From Roseivirga sp. UBA6052 (GTDB lineage Bacteria > Bacteroidota > Bacteroidia > Cytophagales > Cyclobacteriaceae), in assembly GCA_002427755.1 (NCBI GenBank), contig DIYO01000001.1, forward strand, positions 558,001-622,000: a stretch of DNA of 64,000 nucleotides, written 5' to 3'. Under the pieces are notes generated by a model. That model saw only the letters and a list, made by a program, of their open reading frames with translations, had not been told where the DNA came from and ran no database searches. Shown here in pieces: positions 34,457 through 43,402 of this stretch. A program made the position numbers and the translations under genes. Each line of letters opens with the position of its first letter. Positions within the stretch are counted from its first letter, which is position 1.

Positions 34457-37059
34457 AAAAGAAAGACTCACATATCAACCCTCCTCAGTGGCCATGGAAA
34501 ATACTCAAGTGGTTCTTGAACAAGGACTATCTGGAGGAACTTCAAGGTGATTTAGAAGAGATATACTTCGATGAATTAGAGCATTACAGTGAGTCTAAAG
34601 CAAAGCGTAGGTACTTGGTCGGTGCCTTAAAGTTGCTCAGACCTTCGCTCACAAAAAAGTATTTCAAAAGTCAAAAACTCAATCATATCGCCATGTTACA
34701 ACACAACATATCCATAGCCTTTAGAGGATTCAGAAGGCATAAAATCTCATTTATCATCAATCTCATTGGGCTATCTTCCGGGTTAGCCGCTAGCATATTA
34801 ATTCTACTTTGGGTTAACGATGAAAGAAGTGTAGATGCATTTCATGAAAAAGACAGTCAACTCTATCAAGTCATGACCCATTTCCAACTAACTGACCAGT
34901 TAGTGACCTGGGACTACACAAGCGGTAGAATGGGTGAATCCATGTTAGAAGATTTCCCGGAAGTGGAAGAAGCAGTGAGAATAGGTAATGGTACTTTTAA
35001 GCCTAGTGGAGTCATCACCTACGACAATGCAAACTATGAGACCAAAGGAATCTTTGCCAGCAATAACTTCTTCGAGGTATTGAGTTATGACCTAATTCTA
35101 GGTGATTCAAAGGATGTTCTAAATGGCAAAACAGGTATTGTGCTTTCTGAGACTAACGCAATGCGCATATTTGGAACAAATGAAGCAGCCATTGGAAAGA
35201 CGCTAGAATTAGATACTCGTTTCTTCAACAAGGAATTAGTAGTTACTGGGGTCTATCAATCCCCTCCTACCAATGCGACACTCCAATTCGATTTTGCTGT
35301 CAATTATCAATTATTGATTGATAGAGACAGATGGGCAAATGAATGGAACGGTGGCTATGCTGAGAACTATATTGTACTCAAAGAGGGTACTGATGTTAAA
35401 GCATTCAATGAGAAAATCGCCAATTATATGGACGATAAAGTGAACAATGAGAAGTTCACAGTCTTTGTACAAAAATATTCAGACTACTACTTAAACGGAA
35501 AATATGAAAGCGGTCAGCTAGTAGGCGGACGTATAGCGAGTGTAAAGCTTTTTACGTTAGTCGCGATACTTATTCTAGTCATAGCCTGCATCAATTTCAT
35601 GAATCTTTCTACTGCTCAGGCTAGTAAAAAAATGAAGGAAATTGGGGTCAAAAAAGCGATTGGAGCTCAAAAGAGCGCGCTAATCTTTCAATTTCTGACA
35701 GAAAGCATAATCATTTCCTTTCTTGCTTTGGGCGTTTCACTTCTGATGGTGAATCTACTCTTACCTCAATTTAATCTGCTCACAAGTAAGTCCATTACGT
35801 TCAATCTTATCGATCAGTTGAGAAGGTTAACGCTCCTTTCAGTAGCCGTAGGTATCATAGCCGGCAGCTACCCGGCTTTCTACCTTTCCGGTTTTAGGCC
35901 CATTCAAGTATTGAAGGGCAAGTTTAGTAATATCAAAGGAGAAGAATTCATTAGAAAAGGACTAGTGATTTTGCAATTCAGCTTGAGCATCATATTCATG
36001 ATCGGAGTAATTGTTATTAATCAGCAAATAGAATTTACACAAAAACAGAATCTGGGCTATGATCGCAACCATATCGTGACTTTTGAAAGCAAAGGATTGG
36101 ATACCGAAAAGCTTTTGGCATTTGTTGCTGAATTAAAGGAAATACCAGGGATTGAAAGTGCCGGTAATATGGCTGGAGCATTCTTGTGGGGAGACGATAG
36201 CGGTAGTGGCTATTGGACTCCTGAAAATCCAGAAGGAAGAAATCACTTGTACAAATCACCTAAAATGGGGTACAACGTGATTGAAACTATGGGACTTGAA
36301 TTGATTGAAGGCAGAACCTTTGACAAGAAATTCAATGATAATGAAAACAGAATTATACTTAACGAAGCAGCCGTTAAATACTTAGGCCTTGAAAATCCGG
36401 CAGGTACTATCATTAATTACGGTGCAAGTAATAACCGAGAGGTGATTGGCGTAGTAGCGGACTTCCAATATGGTTCAATGCATCAAGCTATAGAACCTAT
36501 GGTGATTAGATTTAGAGAATGGGGGCGCGAATGCATTGTAAAACTCGTTCCCGGTGCAGAAATAGAAACATTAGAAAGGATTGAAACCCTCTATGAAGAG
36601 TTTCATCCCAAATACGCTTTTGAAGCCTCTTATCTCAATGATGATTACCTAGCTCTCTATGATGCCGAGCAGAAAGAATCAGTATTGTCGAATTACATGG
36701 CAGGTGTAGCGATTATCATCTCTTGTTTAGGTTTGTTTGGTTTAGCGGCTTTTACCGCTGAAAGACGTACCAAAGAGATTGGCATTCGAAAAATTCTAGG
36801 AGCAAGTCAACAAACCATCATTAGTCTACTCAGTGGGAGTTTCACTAAAACCGTCCTTATCTCCTGCCTAATTGCTATTCCATTGGGCTATATTTTCGCA
36901 GAAGAATGGCTTCAGAACTTTGCCTATGCTATTGAATTAAGTTGGTGGATCTTTGCCTTGGCCGGTATTTCCTGCCTGCTCATTGCCTGGTTGACTATGG
37001 GTGTTCAAGTCATTAAAGCAGCGAAATTAAATCCTGTGGAAAGTCTCAGAGCAGAATAA
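34453..37059 (+). CDS. FtsX/MacB-type ABC transporter permease with N-terminal prefix domain
   Basis: An 868-residue membrane protein starting at TTG 34453, coupled to padR. Residues 1-75 (PPQWPWKILKWFLNKDYLEELQGDLEEIY...) match the permease prefix domain found in Cytophagales transporters. After it come two repeats of the MacB/FtsX plan: a first helix (about 98-118), a large extracytoplasmic domain, helices near 365-470, a second periplasmic region, and three C-terminal helices (LGLFGLAAFTAERRTKEIGIRKILGAS). No ATPase is encoded nearby, so it must pair with one elsewhere. Such permeases export drugs, peptides or lipoproteins, or act as signalling modules. Confidence 0.88.
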   Translation: MKKKDSHINPPQWPWKILKWFLNKDYLEELQGDLEEIYFDELEHYSESKAKRRYLVGALKLLRPSLTKKYFKSQKLNHIAMLQHNISIAFRGFRRHKISFIINLIGLSSGLAASILILLWVNDERSVDAFHEKDSQLYQVMTHFQLTDQLVTWDYTSGRMGESMLEDFPEVEEAVRIGNGTFKPSGVITYDNANYETKGIFASNNFFEVLSYDLILGDSKDVLNGKTGIVLSETNAMRIFGTNEAAIGKTLELDTRFFNKELVVTGVYQSPPTNATLQFDFAVNYQLLIDRDRWANEWNGGYAENYIVLKEGTDVKAFNEKIANYMDDKVNNEKFTVFVQKYSDYYLNGKYESGQLVGGRIASVKLFTLVAILILVIACINFMNLSTAQASKKMKEIGVKKAIGAQKSALIFQFLTESIIISFLALGVSLLMVNLLLPQFNLLTSKSITFNLIDQLRRLTLLSVAVGIIAGSYPAFYLSGFRPIQVLKGKFSNIKGEEFIRKGLVILQFSLSIIFMIGVIVINQQIEFTQKQNLGYDRNHIVTFESKGLDTEKLLAFVAELKEIPGIESAGNMAGAFLWGDDSGSGYWTPENPEGRNHLYKSPKMGYNVIETMGLELIEGRTFDKKFNDNENRIILNEAAVKYLGLENPAGTIINYGASNNREVIGVVADFQYGSMHQAIEPMVIRFREWGRECIVKLVPGAEIETLERIETLYEEFHPKYAFEASYLNDDYLALYDAEQKESVLSNYMAGVAIIISCLGLFGLAAFTAERRTKEIGIRKILGASQQTIISLLSGSFTKTVLISCLIAIPLGYIFAEEWLQNFAYAIELSWWIFALAGISCLLIAWLTMGVQVIKAAKLNPVESLRAE

Positions 37060-37068
37060 CAAACACTA

Positions 37069-37093
37069 AAAAGGCGTCAATTGACGCCTTTCT
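37069..37093. terminator. Bidirectional terminator
   Basis: A near-perfect palindrome (AAAGGCGTCAA at 37070-37080 with TTGACGCCTTT at 37081-37091) between convergent genes ending at 37059 and 37099. A and T runs on both sides allow use in both directions. Confidence 0.75.
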
Positions 37094-37098
37094 TATAG

Positions 37099-38763
37099 TT
37101 ATACTTCAGCTAAATATTCGTGCACAAACTTAATGGCCATTGCCCCTTCTCCTACTGCTGAGGCTACTCGGTTCATAGCACCAGCTCTTACATCGCCTGC
37201 GGCCATAATACCTGGTGTATTAGTCTCAAGTAAGAAAGGCTCTCTTTGTAGTTTCCAGCTCCTCTTATGATCATCGCTCTTTGCAAGGTCCTTTCCTGTT
37301 AGCAAGAATCCTCTGTCATTCTTTAAAATGCCCTCACCTGTCCAATCGGTATAAGGTCTCGCACCAATAAATATCAACAAAGCACCTGCTGGCTTTTTAA
37401 CCACTTCCTCTGTATCGAGATTTTTCAACTCAACACACTCTAGATTAGTATCACCTACTGCCCCATTAATTACGGTTCTAGGTGTAAGATGTATATTTTT
37501 TGTTCCGTCAATTTGGTCAATAAGGTATTGGCTCATACTTGATGACAAATCAGGTTTACGAATCACTATGTAAACATTAGAGGCAAACTTGGCCATGTAC
37601 ATGGCAGCTTGGCCAGCAGAGTTGCCACCTCCCACTATATATACATCCTTGTTTTTACAAGCATTGGCTTCAGTAGTAGCTGCACCATAATACACACCAG
37701 CACCTGTGAAATCGTGAACGCCCGGAGCTTCTAAATGTCTGTATTGAACGCCTGAGGTTATAATGACTGCCTTAGCATTTACCTGCTCACCACCCTCAAG
37801 TGATATGATCTTGTAGTTATCCTTGGTCTCAATTCCTGACACTGTTCTTGGTGACAAAAACTCTATACCGAACCGTTTGGCTTGTGTAATGGCACGTTGT
37901 GTTAAATCCGCGCCAGATAATCCTTTGGGGAATCCTAAATAATTCTCAATTCTCGAGCTAGTACCAGCTTGTCCGCCTGGTGCGTGCTTTTCAATAAGCA
38001 ATGTCTTGAGACCTTCCGAACCTCCGTAAACTGCAGCAGCCATACCCGCAGGTCCTGCTCCTACAATCACCACATCGTACATTTCCTCGGCCGCTTTGGT
38101 CTTTAGTCCAATCTTGTCTCCTACCTCAGTCATGGAAGGATTCGCCAAATGACTACCATCTTCAAAAAAGATGGCCGGTAAATCAGCATGATCTACAGAA
38201 GCTAAATCAAGCAATTCTTGACCTTTATCCTCTGTCTCAACATCTAACCATTGATACGGAATCAGGTTTCTACTTAAGAAATCTTTTATGTCGTGAGACT
38301 TAGGTGAATATTGATAGCCTACCAATCGTATACCTTGAAATTCAGGAATGTGATTAATCTGCCATTCGTCCAGCAAGTCATTTAAAGTTGGATAAAGCTT
38401 CTCTTCTGGCGGATCCCAAGGTTTATTGAGATAGTAGTCTAATTGCACATCATTAATGGCCTTAACCGCTGCCTCAATGTCCGAATAAGCCGTGAGCAAA
38501 ACTCTTTTTGCAGCAGGGTAAAACTCCTTAGCCTGCTCCAAAAATTCTACACCAGACATCTCCGGCATTCTTTGATCGGAAAGGAAAAGGGCCACCTCCT
38601 CTCCTTTCTGTTTTAATTCTTTGAGCGCCTCCAAAGCTTCCTTAGCGGAAGTAGTGCTCATTACCCTATAGTCTTTTCTATACTCTTTTCTAACGTCTCT
38701 GCGGATGGCTGCTAATACCTGCTCATCGTCATCTACGGTAAAAATTATTGGTTGCTTAGCCAT
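37099..38763 (-). CDS. Response regulator fused to a thioredoxin-like domain and a thioredoxin-reductase-like flavoprotein
   Basis: A 554-residue three-part protein. Residues 1-125 are a receiver domain with the full set of residues (DDD 11-13, phospho-acceptor Asp63, Thr91, Lys114). Residues 145-220 look like a glutaredoxin/thioredoxin fold with LPAIFF, but YSPKSH replaces the CxxC. Residues 229-554 are a thioredoxin-reductase-like module with FAD motifs (GAGPAG 235-240, GIMAAGDVR) and an NADPH motif (GGGNSAG 378-384). The catalytic CATC is replaced by AATTEA (361-366). It can bind flavin and nucleotide but lacks dithiol chemistry. It pairs with the histidine kinase 3 bases upstream. Output is unknown. 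Confidence 0.85.
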   Translation of the reverse strand: MAKQPIIFTVDDDEQVLAAIRRDVRKEYRKDYRVMSTTSAKEALEALKELKQKGEEVALFLSDQRMPEMSGVEFLEQAKEFYPAAKRVLLTAYSDIEAAVKAINDVQLDYYLNKPWDPPEEKLYPTLNDLLDEWQINHIPEFQGIRLVGYQYSPKSHDIKDFLSRNLIPYQWLDVETEDKGQELLDLASVDHADLPAIFFEDGSHLANPSMTEVGDKIGLKTKAAEEMYDVVIVGAGPAGMAAAVYGGSEGLKTLLIEKHAPGGQAGTSSRIENYLGFPKGLSGADLTQRAITQAKRFGIEFLSPRTVSGIETKDNYKIISLEGGEQVNAKAVIITSGVQYRHLEAPGVHDFTGAGVYYGAATTEANACKNKDVYIVGGGNSAGQAAMYMAKFASNVYIVIRKPDLSSSMSQYLIDQIDGTKNIHLTPRTVINGAVGDTNLECVELKNLDTEEVVKKPAGALLIFIGARPYTDWTGEGILKNDRGFLLTGKDLAKSDDHKRSWKLQREPFLLETNTPGIMAAGDVRAGAMNRVASAVGEGAMAIKFVHEYLAEV

Positions 38764-38766
38764 GTA

Positions 38767-40170
38767 TTATTTTGAGTTTATTGGAAAACAGAATTCAAAA
38801 GTAGTTTCACCCGGAACTGATTCAACAGACACACGCCCCTTGTGTTTTTCAACGATTTTCATCACGACTTCAAGTCCTAATCCGGTGCCTTTACCAACAT
38901 CTTTTGTGGTAAAGAATGGATCAAAAATCTGGTTTTTAACGTCTTCAGGAATACCGGGTCCTGAATCAGTAATCTTAACCACTGCATTATCAGCTTGCTT
39001 AAGTGTTTGGATCTTCAATGTACCTCCGTCATTTTCCATGGCATCAAGCGCATTGTCAATCACATTCGTCCAAACTTGATTAAGCTCTCCAGGTTGAGCG
39101 TTGATAGCTGGTAATTCATTATCCAACTCCTCTACAATCTCCACCTTATTCTTTTTCAATTTGTGGTTTAGAATGTTTAAAGTGGTGTGAATGCCTTCGT
39201 GTAGATCAGTCTGCTCAAAGTCATCTGATCTATCCATGTGAGAATAACTTTTGACAGAATTCACCAGCTTAGAAATTCTGCTAGAAGCATCTTTTATCTC
39301 TCCCACCATTTTCTCCGTAGTCAAAACATTGTCAATCCATTCAATGACAGAAGGAAATTCTGTTTCTCCAATATTGTCTTTAACCCCATCTAGATCGTCT
39401 GCACAGAAGCCATAATCAGCTAAAGTCTCTGACAGCATGTAACAATCTCCATAACCATTATCGTCTAGCCAATCGGTCAAATCATCTTCTCTCTCTGTCT
39501 TCGCCATAAGAGACTCAGACTTATCTATACCCTTTTCAAGTTTTCCGAAGACCAAATCATTCACGTAATCGATCTGATCATCATTTACTTTCATGGAAAT
39601 TACCTTCTTGAATTTATCAGGTACTGTACCTAAATGAGACTGTAAAGACTCCGCACTTCTTACTATGGCTGCAGCCGGATTATTCAACTCATGTGCTAAA
39701 CCTGCGGAGAGTTTACCTAGCGCCATCAACTTCTCATTTTGTTGCTGAAAGCGTGTGAAGTTTCTCACACGATCTGTCATTTGATGAACCAATACTTCTG
39801 TCAATTCATGACAGGTACAAATCAAGTCTTTGAAATACTTTTTATGTAAAAAGAAGGCTGTGCAATCCGTAATTGCTACACCATTGGCAGTGGCAAACTG
39901 ACCTCTACTATAGGGCAAAGCGCCAGAAATTGTACCCACTTCAATTCTTCCTAGTTCTTTGTATTGCCCATTCTGTTCTAATCTGAATGCCGAAACTCCT
40001 TCAAGCATAAAGAACATGTGGTCAATCGGTTCTCCAGAAGTGATAATTTTATTGCCAGCCTGTTCTTGGCGAAGTTCACCTCTTTCAACTACCCATTCAA
40101 CTTGATCTCTTGGTACATTTGCCAAAGATTCAAATGCAGCAATCTGATCAGCAATCAATGTCTTTTCCAT
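38767..40170 (-). CDS. Sensor histidine kinase with N-terminal cyclic-nucleotide-binding domain
   Basis: A 467-residue soluble kinase; start set at ATG 40170 (MEKTLIADQI) because the codon three positions upstream is TTG. Residues about 10-130 form a cNMP-binding/CAP-like jelly roll (IITSGEPIDHMFFMLEGVSAF). After a linker comes the H-box LSAGLAHELNNPAAAIVRS with phospho-accepting His160, then a helical region and a complete HATPase domain (NVIDNALDAMENDG, GPGIPE, PFFTTKDVGKGTGLGL). No membrane helix is present. It follows lpxB by 26 bases and precedes the REC-flavoprotein by 3 bases, so all three may share one transcript. The signal bound by the jelly roll is unknown. Confidence 0.88.
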   Translation of the reverse strand: MEKTLIADQIAAFESLANVPRDQVEWVVERGELRQEQAGNKIITSGEPIDHMFFMLEGVSAFRLEQNGQYKELGRIEVGTISGALPYSRGQFATANGVAITDCTAFFLHKKYFKDLICTCHELTEVLVHQMTDRVRNFTRFQQQNEKLMALGKLSAGLAHELNNPAAAIVRSAESLQSHLGTVPDKFKKVISMKVNDDQIDYVNDLVFGKLEKGIDKSESLMAKTEREDDLTDWLDDNGYGDCYMLSETLADYGFCADDLDGVKDNIGETEFPSVIEWIDNVLTTEKMVGEIKDASSRISKLVNSVKSYSHMDRSDDFEQTDLHEGIHTTLNILNHKLKKNKVEIVEELDNELPAINAQPGELNQVWTNVIDNALDAMENDGGTLKIQTLKQADNAVVKITDSGPGIPEDVKNQIFDPFFTTKDVGKGTGLGLEVVMKIVEKHKGRVSVESVPGETTFEFCFPINSK

Positions 40171-40196
40171 GACTTTCAAACTGTTTTCTTTTCAGT

Positions 40197-41318
40197 TTAG
40201 TTCTTTATGTGTTCTATCATTAATTCAGCTACTCTGTCAGAAGCCCCAACACCGCCTAATTTAGTCTCCAGTTCATTATAGTCCTCCAACAATTTTAAAC
40301 GGTGATTTTTATCTAGAACCTTGTTCAGTTCTAGTGTGATATTCTTTTCATTCAATCGGCTTTCAATCAACTCTTCAACCACTTTTCTATCTAGAATTAG
40401 ATTTACCATACAGATATACTTGAGGCTCAAAATCCTTCGCATTAAGTGGTATGTGGCCCAACCCGGCTTATAACAAACCACCTGAGGTACTCGAAATAAT
40501 GCCGTTTCTAAAGTAGCTGTGCCAGAGGTTACCAAAGCCGCTTCAGACTGATTGAGTATATCGTAGGTTCGGTCAAAAATGACTGGGATTCCTTGTTTAT
40601 TGAACTCCTTGTAAAGGCTTTTGTCTATTGTGTTTGACCCTGCTATGATAAACTGATGTTCTGGAAAATGCTTTACTGCACTGAGCATCAGGGGGAGTTT
40701 TGTCTTAATCTCTCGCTTTCTACTTCCGGGCAATAGTGCAATTATCGGTTTATTAGCTAATTCAAATTCTTGATAAAAAGCCTCCCTATCGACCAATTCT
40801 TTCTTTTTAATAGCTATAGAATCCAGAATGGGGTGTCCTACATAATCCACATCATAGCCGTATGATTGGTAGAAGGCTCTTTCAAAGGGAAGTATTGCAT
40901 AACGCTTATCGGTCCAGCCCTGAATGGTATGCACTCTTTTTTTCTTCCAAGCCCATGCCTGAGGCAAGATGTAATAAAAGATCTTGGTCTTTAATGCTGT
41001 TCCTCGCACGAATTTGGCAATACGTAAATTGAACCCAGAGTTATCGATCAGGATGAGGACATCCGGTTTAAAAGCGAGAATATCTTGTTCGCAATACTTA
41101 AAGTTTCTTTTAATGGTTCTTAAATGTCTTACAACTCCAAATACACCCATAAAAGAAGTTTCTCGAATATGTTTGGCTAATTCTTGAGCCTCTTCTGACA
41201 TTCTATCTCCACCCCATACCCTGAAATAAGCTTCAGAATCACGCAACTTCAATTGCTTCATCATATTTGCCGCATGCATATCTCCAGACGCTTCGCCTGC
41301 AATTATGTAGTACCTCAT
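40197..41318 (-). CDS. lpxB: Lipid-A-disaccharide synthase
   Basis: A 373-residue GT19 glycosyltransferase of normal length. The start RYYIIAGEASGDMHAANMMKQL, the middle motif LLPGSRKREIKTKLPLM and GTATLETALFRVPQVVCYKP are LpxB signatures. It joins UDP-2,3-diacylglucosamine and lipid X to give the lipid A disaccharide, acting at the inner face of the cytoplasmic membrane. Its promoter region is shared with a divergent oxidoreductase. Two signalling genes follow on the same strand with short gaps, an unusual partner for lpxB. Confidence 0.93.
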   Translation of the reverse strand: MRYYIIAGEASGDMHAANMMKQLKLRDSEAYFRVWGGDRMSEEAQELAKHIRETSFMGVFGVVRHLRTIKRNFKYCEQDILAFKPDVLILIDNSGFNLRIAKFVRGTALKTKIFYYILPQAWAWKKKRVHTIQGWTDKRYAILPFERAFYQSYGYDVDYVGHPILDSIAIKKKELVDREAFYQEFELANKPIIALLPGSRKREIKTKLPLMLSAVKHFPEHQFIIAGSNTIDKSLYKEFNKQGIPVIFDRTYDILNQSEAALVTSGTATLETALFRVPQVVCYKPGWATYHLMRRILSLKYICMVNLILDRKVVEELIESRLNEKNITLELNKVLDKNHRLKLLEDYNELETKLGGVGASDRVAELMIEHIKN

Positions 41319-41383
41319 GAAGATTTTAAATAGTCAGAATTCAAGTAATATTTTTTGAAACCTGTAAGTCCAATTTGAAGTAA

Positions 41384-41391
41384 CAAACTTA
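41384..41391 (-). promoter_or_regulatory. Promoter -7 element of lpxB
   Basis: Read on the minus strand this is TAAGTTTG, a perfect TAnnTTTG element. It lies 66 bases before the lpxB start codon and would give a leader of about 58 bases. Confidence 0.5.
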
Positions 41392-41438
41392 GGTTTAAAC
41401 TTGAAACTTTTAACCTAGAAGTAAGAAGTATTAATGCT

Positions 41439-41446
41439 TACTTTTG
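41439..41446 (+). promoter_or_regulatory. Promoter -7 element of the Gfo/Idh/MocA gene
   Basis: TACTTTTG, a perfect TAnnTTTG element, ends 23 bases before the ATG at 41470. It faces away from the lpxB promoter in a 151-base divergent region. Confidence 0.6.
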
Positions 41447-41469
41447 CCACAGCTAAATCTTAAAACTAC

Positions 41470-42456
41470 ATGCTCAAAATAGGCGTTCTTGGAGCAGGCC
41501 ATCTCGGCAAAATCCATATCAAATGCATTAAAGATATTCCTGAATATGAATTAGTCGGTTTTTATGACCCAATACCAGATAATGCGGCTATAGTAGCCCA
41601 AGAGCATGACATCAAAAGTTTCGAAACCATTGATGCTTTACTTCAAGAGGTAGACATTATCGACATCGTGACTCCAACACTATCTCATCATGAATGTGCC
41701 ATGCAGGCCCTCAATGCCGGAAAGCATGTTTTTATAGAAAAGCCTGTGACCAATACAATTGCTGAAGCAGAAGAATTAATTTCTGTATCGACAGAGAAAG
41801 GCTTAAAAATTCAGGTCGGTCATGTAGAACGATTTAATCCTGCTTTTACTGCAGCACAACCCTTTTTAAAGGAGCCAATGTTCATCGAAACGCATAGATT
41901 GGCACAATTCAATCCTAGGGGACTCGATGTACCTGTAGTACTCGACCTGATGATTCATGACCTGGATGTCATCTTAAAGGCGGTCGGCTCAGAGGTAGAA
42001 CACATCAGCGCAAGTGGCGTGAACGTAGTAGCAGACACACCAGATATCGCTAATGCTCGATTAGAATTTGAAAATGGCTGCGTTGCCAACCTGACCACTA
42101 GCCGTATAGCCGTAAAAAACATGCGTAAATCAAGATTTTTCCAACGAGATGCTTATGTATCCGTAGACTTCTTGGAGAAAAAATCTGAGGTGGTAAGAAT
42201 GAAGGAAGCCACAGGTGAAGAAGGACCTTTTTCCATGGTATTGGATTTGGGTGAAGACAAAGGCAAAAAGGAAATCATTTTTGAGAACCCAAAAGTCAAC
42301 CCTACAAATGCTATAAGAGAAGAACTATTCACTTTCTATGAGGCAGTTGTAAACGACACAGCGCCAATTGTAACCATTGAAGATGGATACAAGGCTTTAA
42401 AAGTAGCACACCAGATTTTAGAAAAAATAGAAAAGAACTTACAGAAAATCGGATAA
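41470..42456 (+). CDS. Gfo/Idh/MocA-family oxidoreductase
   Basis: A 328-residue NAD(P)-dependent oxidoreductase. IGVLGAGHLGKIHIKCI (3-19) is the nucleotide-binding turn, and HVFIEKPVTNTIAEAEEL (about 91-108) holds the EKP motif with the catalytic-type lysine. GHVERFNPAF and VVLDLMIHDLDVIL belong to the substrate domain. HVERFNPA resembles the UDP-sugar dehydrogenase-like group often found near lipid A or envelope genes in Bacteroidota. Substrate unknown. It is followed after 18 bases by the prohibitin-like gene, likely the same operon. Confidence 0.85.
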   Translation: MLKIGVLGAGHLGKIHIKCIKDIPEYELVGFYDPIPDNAAIVAQEHDIKSFETIDALLQEVDIIDIVTPTLSHHECAMQALNAGKHVFIEKPVTNTIAEAEELISVSTEKGLKIQVGHVERFNPAFTAAQPFLKEPMFIETHRLAQFNPRGLDVPVVLDLMIHDLDVILKAVGSEVEHISASGVNVVADTPDIANARLEFENGCVANLTTSRIAVKNMRKSRFFQRDAYVSVDFLEKKSEVVRMKEATGEEGPFSMVLDLGEDKGKKEIIFENPKVNPTNAIREELFTFYEAVVNDTAPIVTIEDGYKALKVAHQILEKIEKNLQKIG

Positions 42457-42474
42457 CCCTTAAACTAATAAGAC

Positions 42475-43299
42475 ATGGATAATAGAAAGCTTTTACCCAT
42501 TGTAGTAACCGTAGTTATTGCATTGATTGTACTCATTGGCTTATCATCAAGTATATTTTATACCACACAAGCAAACGAAAGAGCCGTGCTCTTTAAAAAA
42601 TTCTCAGGCGGTTTAGATAAAGACAATGTAATCCAACCAGGTTTCCACGTTAAAGCACCTTGGAATGATCTCATCACTTTTGATGTGGCAGAAAGTAAAG
42701 CTGAAGAAACTATGGACGTTCTAGATAAGAATGGTCTAAGTATAGCAGTAGACGTGTCAGTACGTTTCTACCCTAGATTTGATAGAATTGGTTACATCTA
42801 TGAACGCTTCCGTTTGGGATATATCAATACTTTGGTGATTCCTGAAGTTAGATCTACAGTACGTCAAGTGATGGGTAGATATACAGCTGAAGAGATTTAT
42901 TCTACCAAAAGAGCAGAAGTAGAAACAGCCATTAGAACTGAAACGGCAGATGTTTTGGGCAATGACACAAACAACGTGACCATGACAGCGCTTTTGATCA
43001 GATCAATTAATCTCCCTGAAAAAATTAAGCAAGCGATTGAAAGCAAATTGCAGCAAGAACAAGAAGCTTTGGCCTATCAATTTAGATTAGACAAAGAAAA
43101 AAGTGAGGCGGAGAGAAAAAGAATTGCTGCGGAAGGTGAAGCCGCTGCCAACAAAATCGTAAATAGCAGTTTAACCCCTAACCTACTGAAAATGAGAGGA
43201 ATTGAAGCTACACTAAAACTTGCTGAATCTCCTAACTCTAAGGTAGTTGTTGTTGGATCTGGTGATGAAGGACTGCCTCTAATCTTAGGCGGAAACTAA
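42475..43299 (+). CDS. Prohibitin/SPFH-domain membrane protein
   Basis: A 274-residue protein with one N-terminal membrane helix (about 8-29) followed by an SPFH/band-7 domain (NERAVLFKKFSGGLDKDNVIQPGFH, VDVSVRFYPRFDRIGYIYERF, VIPEVRSTVRQVMGRYTAEEIYS). A coiled coil (QQEQEALAYQFRLDKEKSEAERKRI) follows. The sequence is close to mitochondrial prohibitins in plan. Such proteins form large ring assemblies in the membrane and influence membrane protease activity. It follows the oxidoreductase by 18 bases. A hairpin lies after the stop. Confidence 0.88.
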   Translation: MDNRKLLPIVVTVVIALIVLIGLSSSIFYTTQANERAVLFKKFSGGLDKDNVIQPGFHVKAPWNDLITFDVAESKAEETMDVLDKNGLSIAVDVSVRFYPRFDRIGYIYERFRLGYINTLVIPEVRSTVRQVMGRYTAEEIYSTKRAEVETAIRTETADVLGNDTNNVTMTALLIRSINLPEKIKQAIESKLQQEQEALAYQFRLDKEKSEAERKRIAAEGEAAANKIVNSSLTPNLLKMRGIEATLKLAESPNSKVVVVGSGDEGLPLILGGN

Positions 43300-43312
43300 A
43301 ATATTCAAGTGG

Positions 43313-43340
43313 CACGGAACATCTATTTTGATTCCGTGTT
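43313..43340 (+). terminator. Weak terminator-like hairpin after the prohibitin gene
   Basis: CACGGAA (43313-43319) pairs with TTCCGTG (43332-43338) over a 12-base loop and is followed by a short TT tract. It probably ends the two-gene transcript, though the T run is poor. Confidence 0.4.
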
Positions 43341-43343
43341 TAA

Positions 43344-43378
43344 TAGAGTAAATTCGCGAGCGAAAGCGATTCACTCTA
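43344..43378. repeat. Imperfect inverted repeat upstream of citrate synthase
   Basis: The arms TAGAGTAAATTCGC and GCGATTCACTCTA are near-complementary around a GAGCGAAA centre. The element is GC-richer than its surroundings and has no T run, so it does not look like a terminator. It could be a REP-like palindrome or an operator for gltA, 25 bases from the start codon. Confidence 0.45.
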
Positions 43379-43402
43379 ATAAACCAAAATTAAAGCTAAA
43401 GC

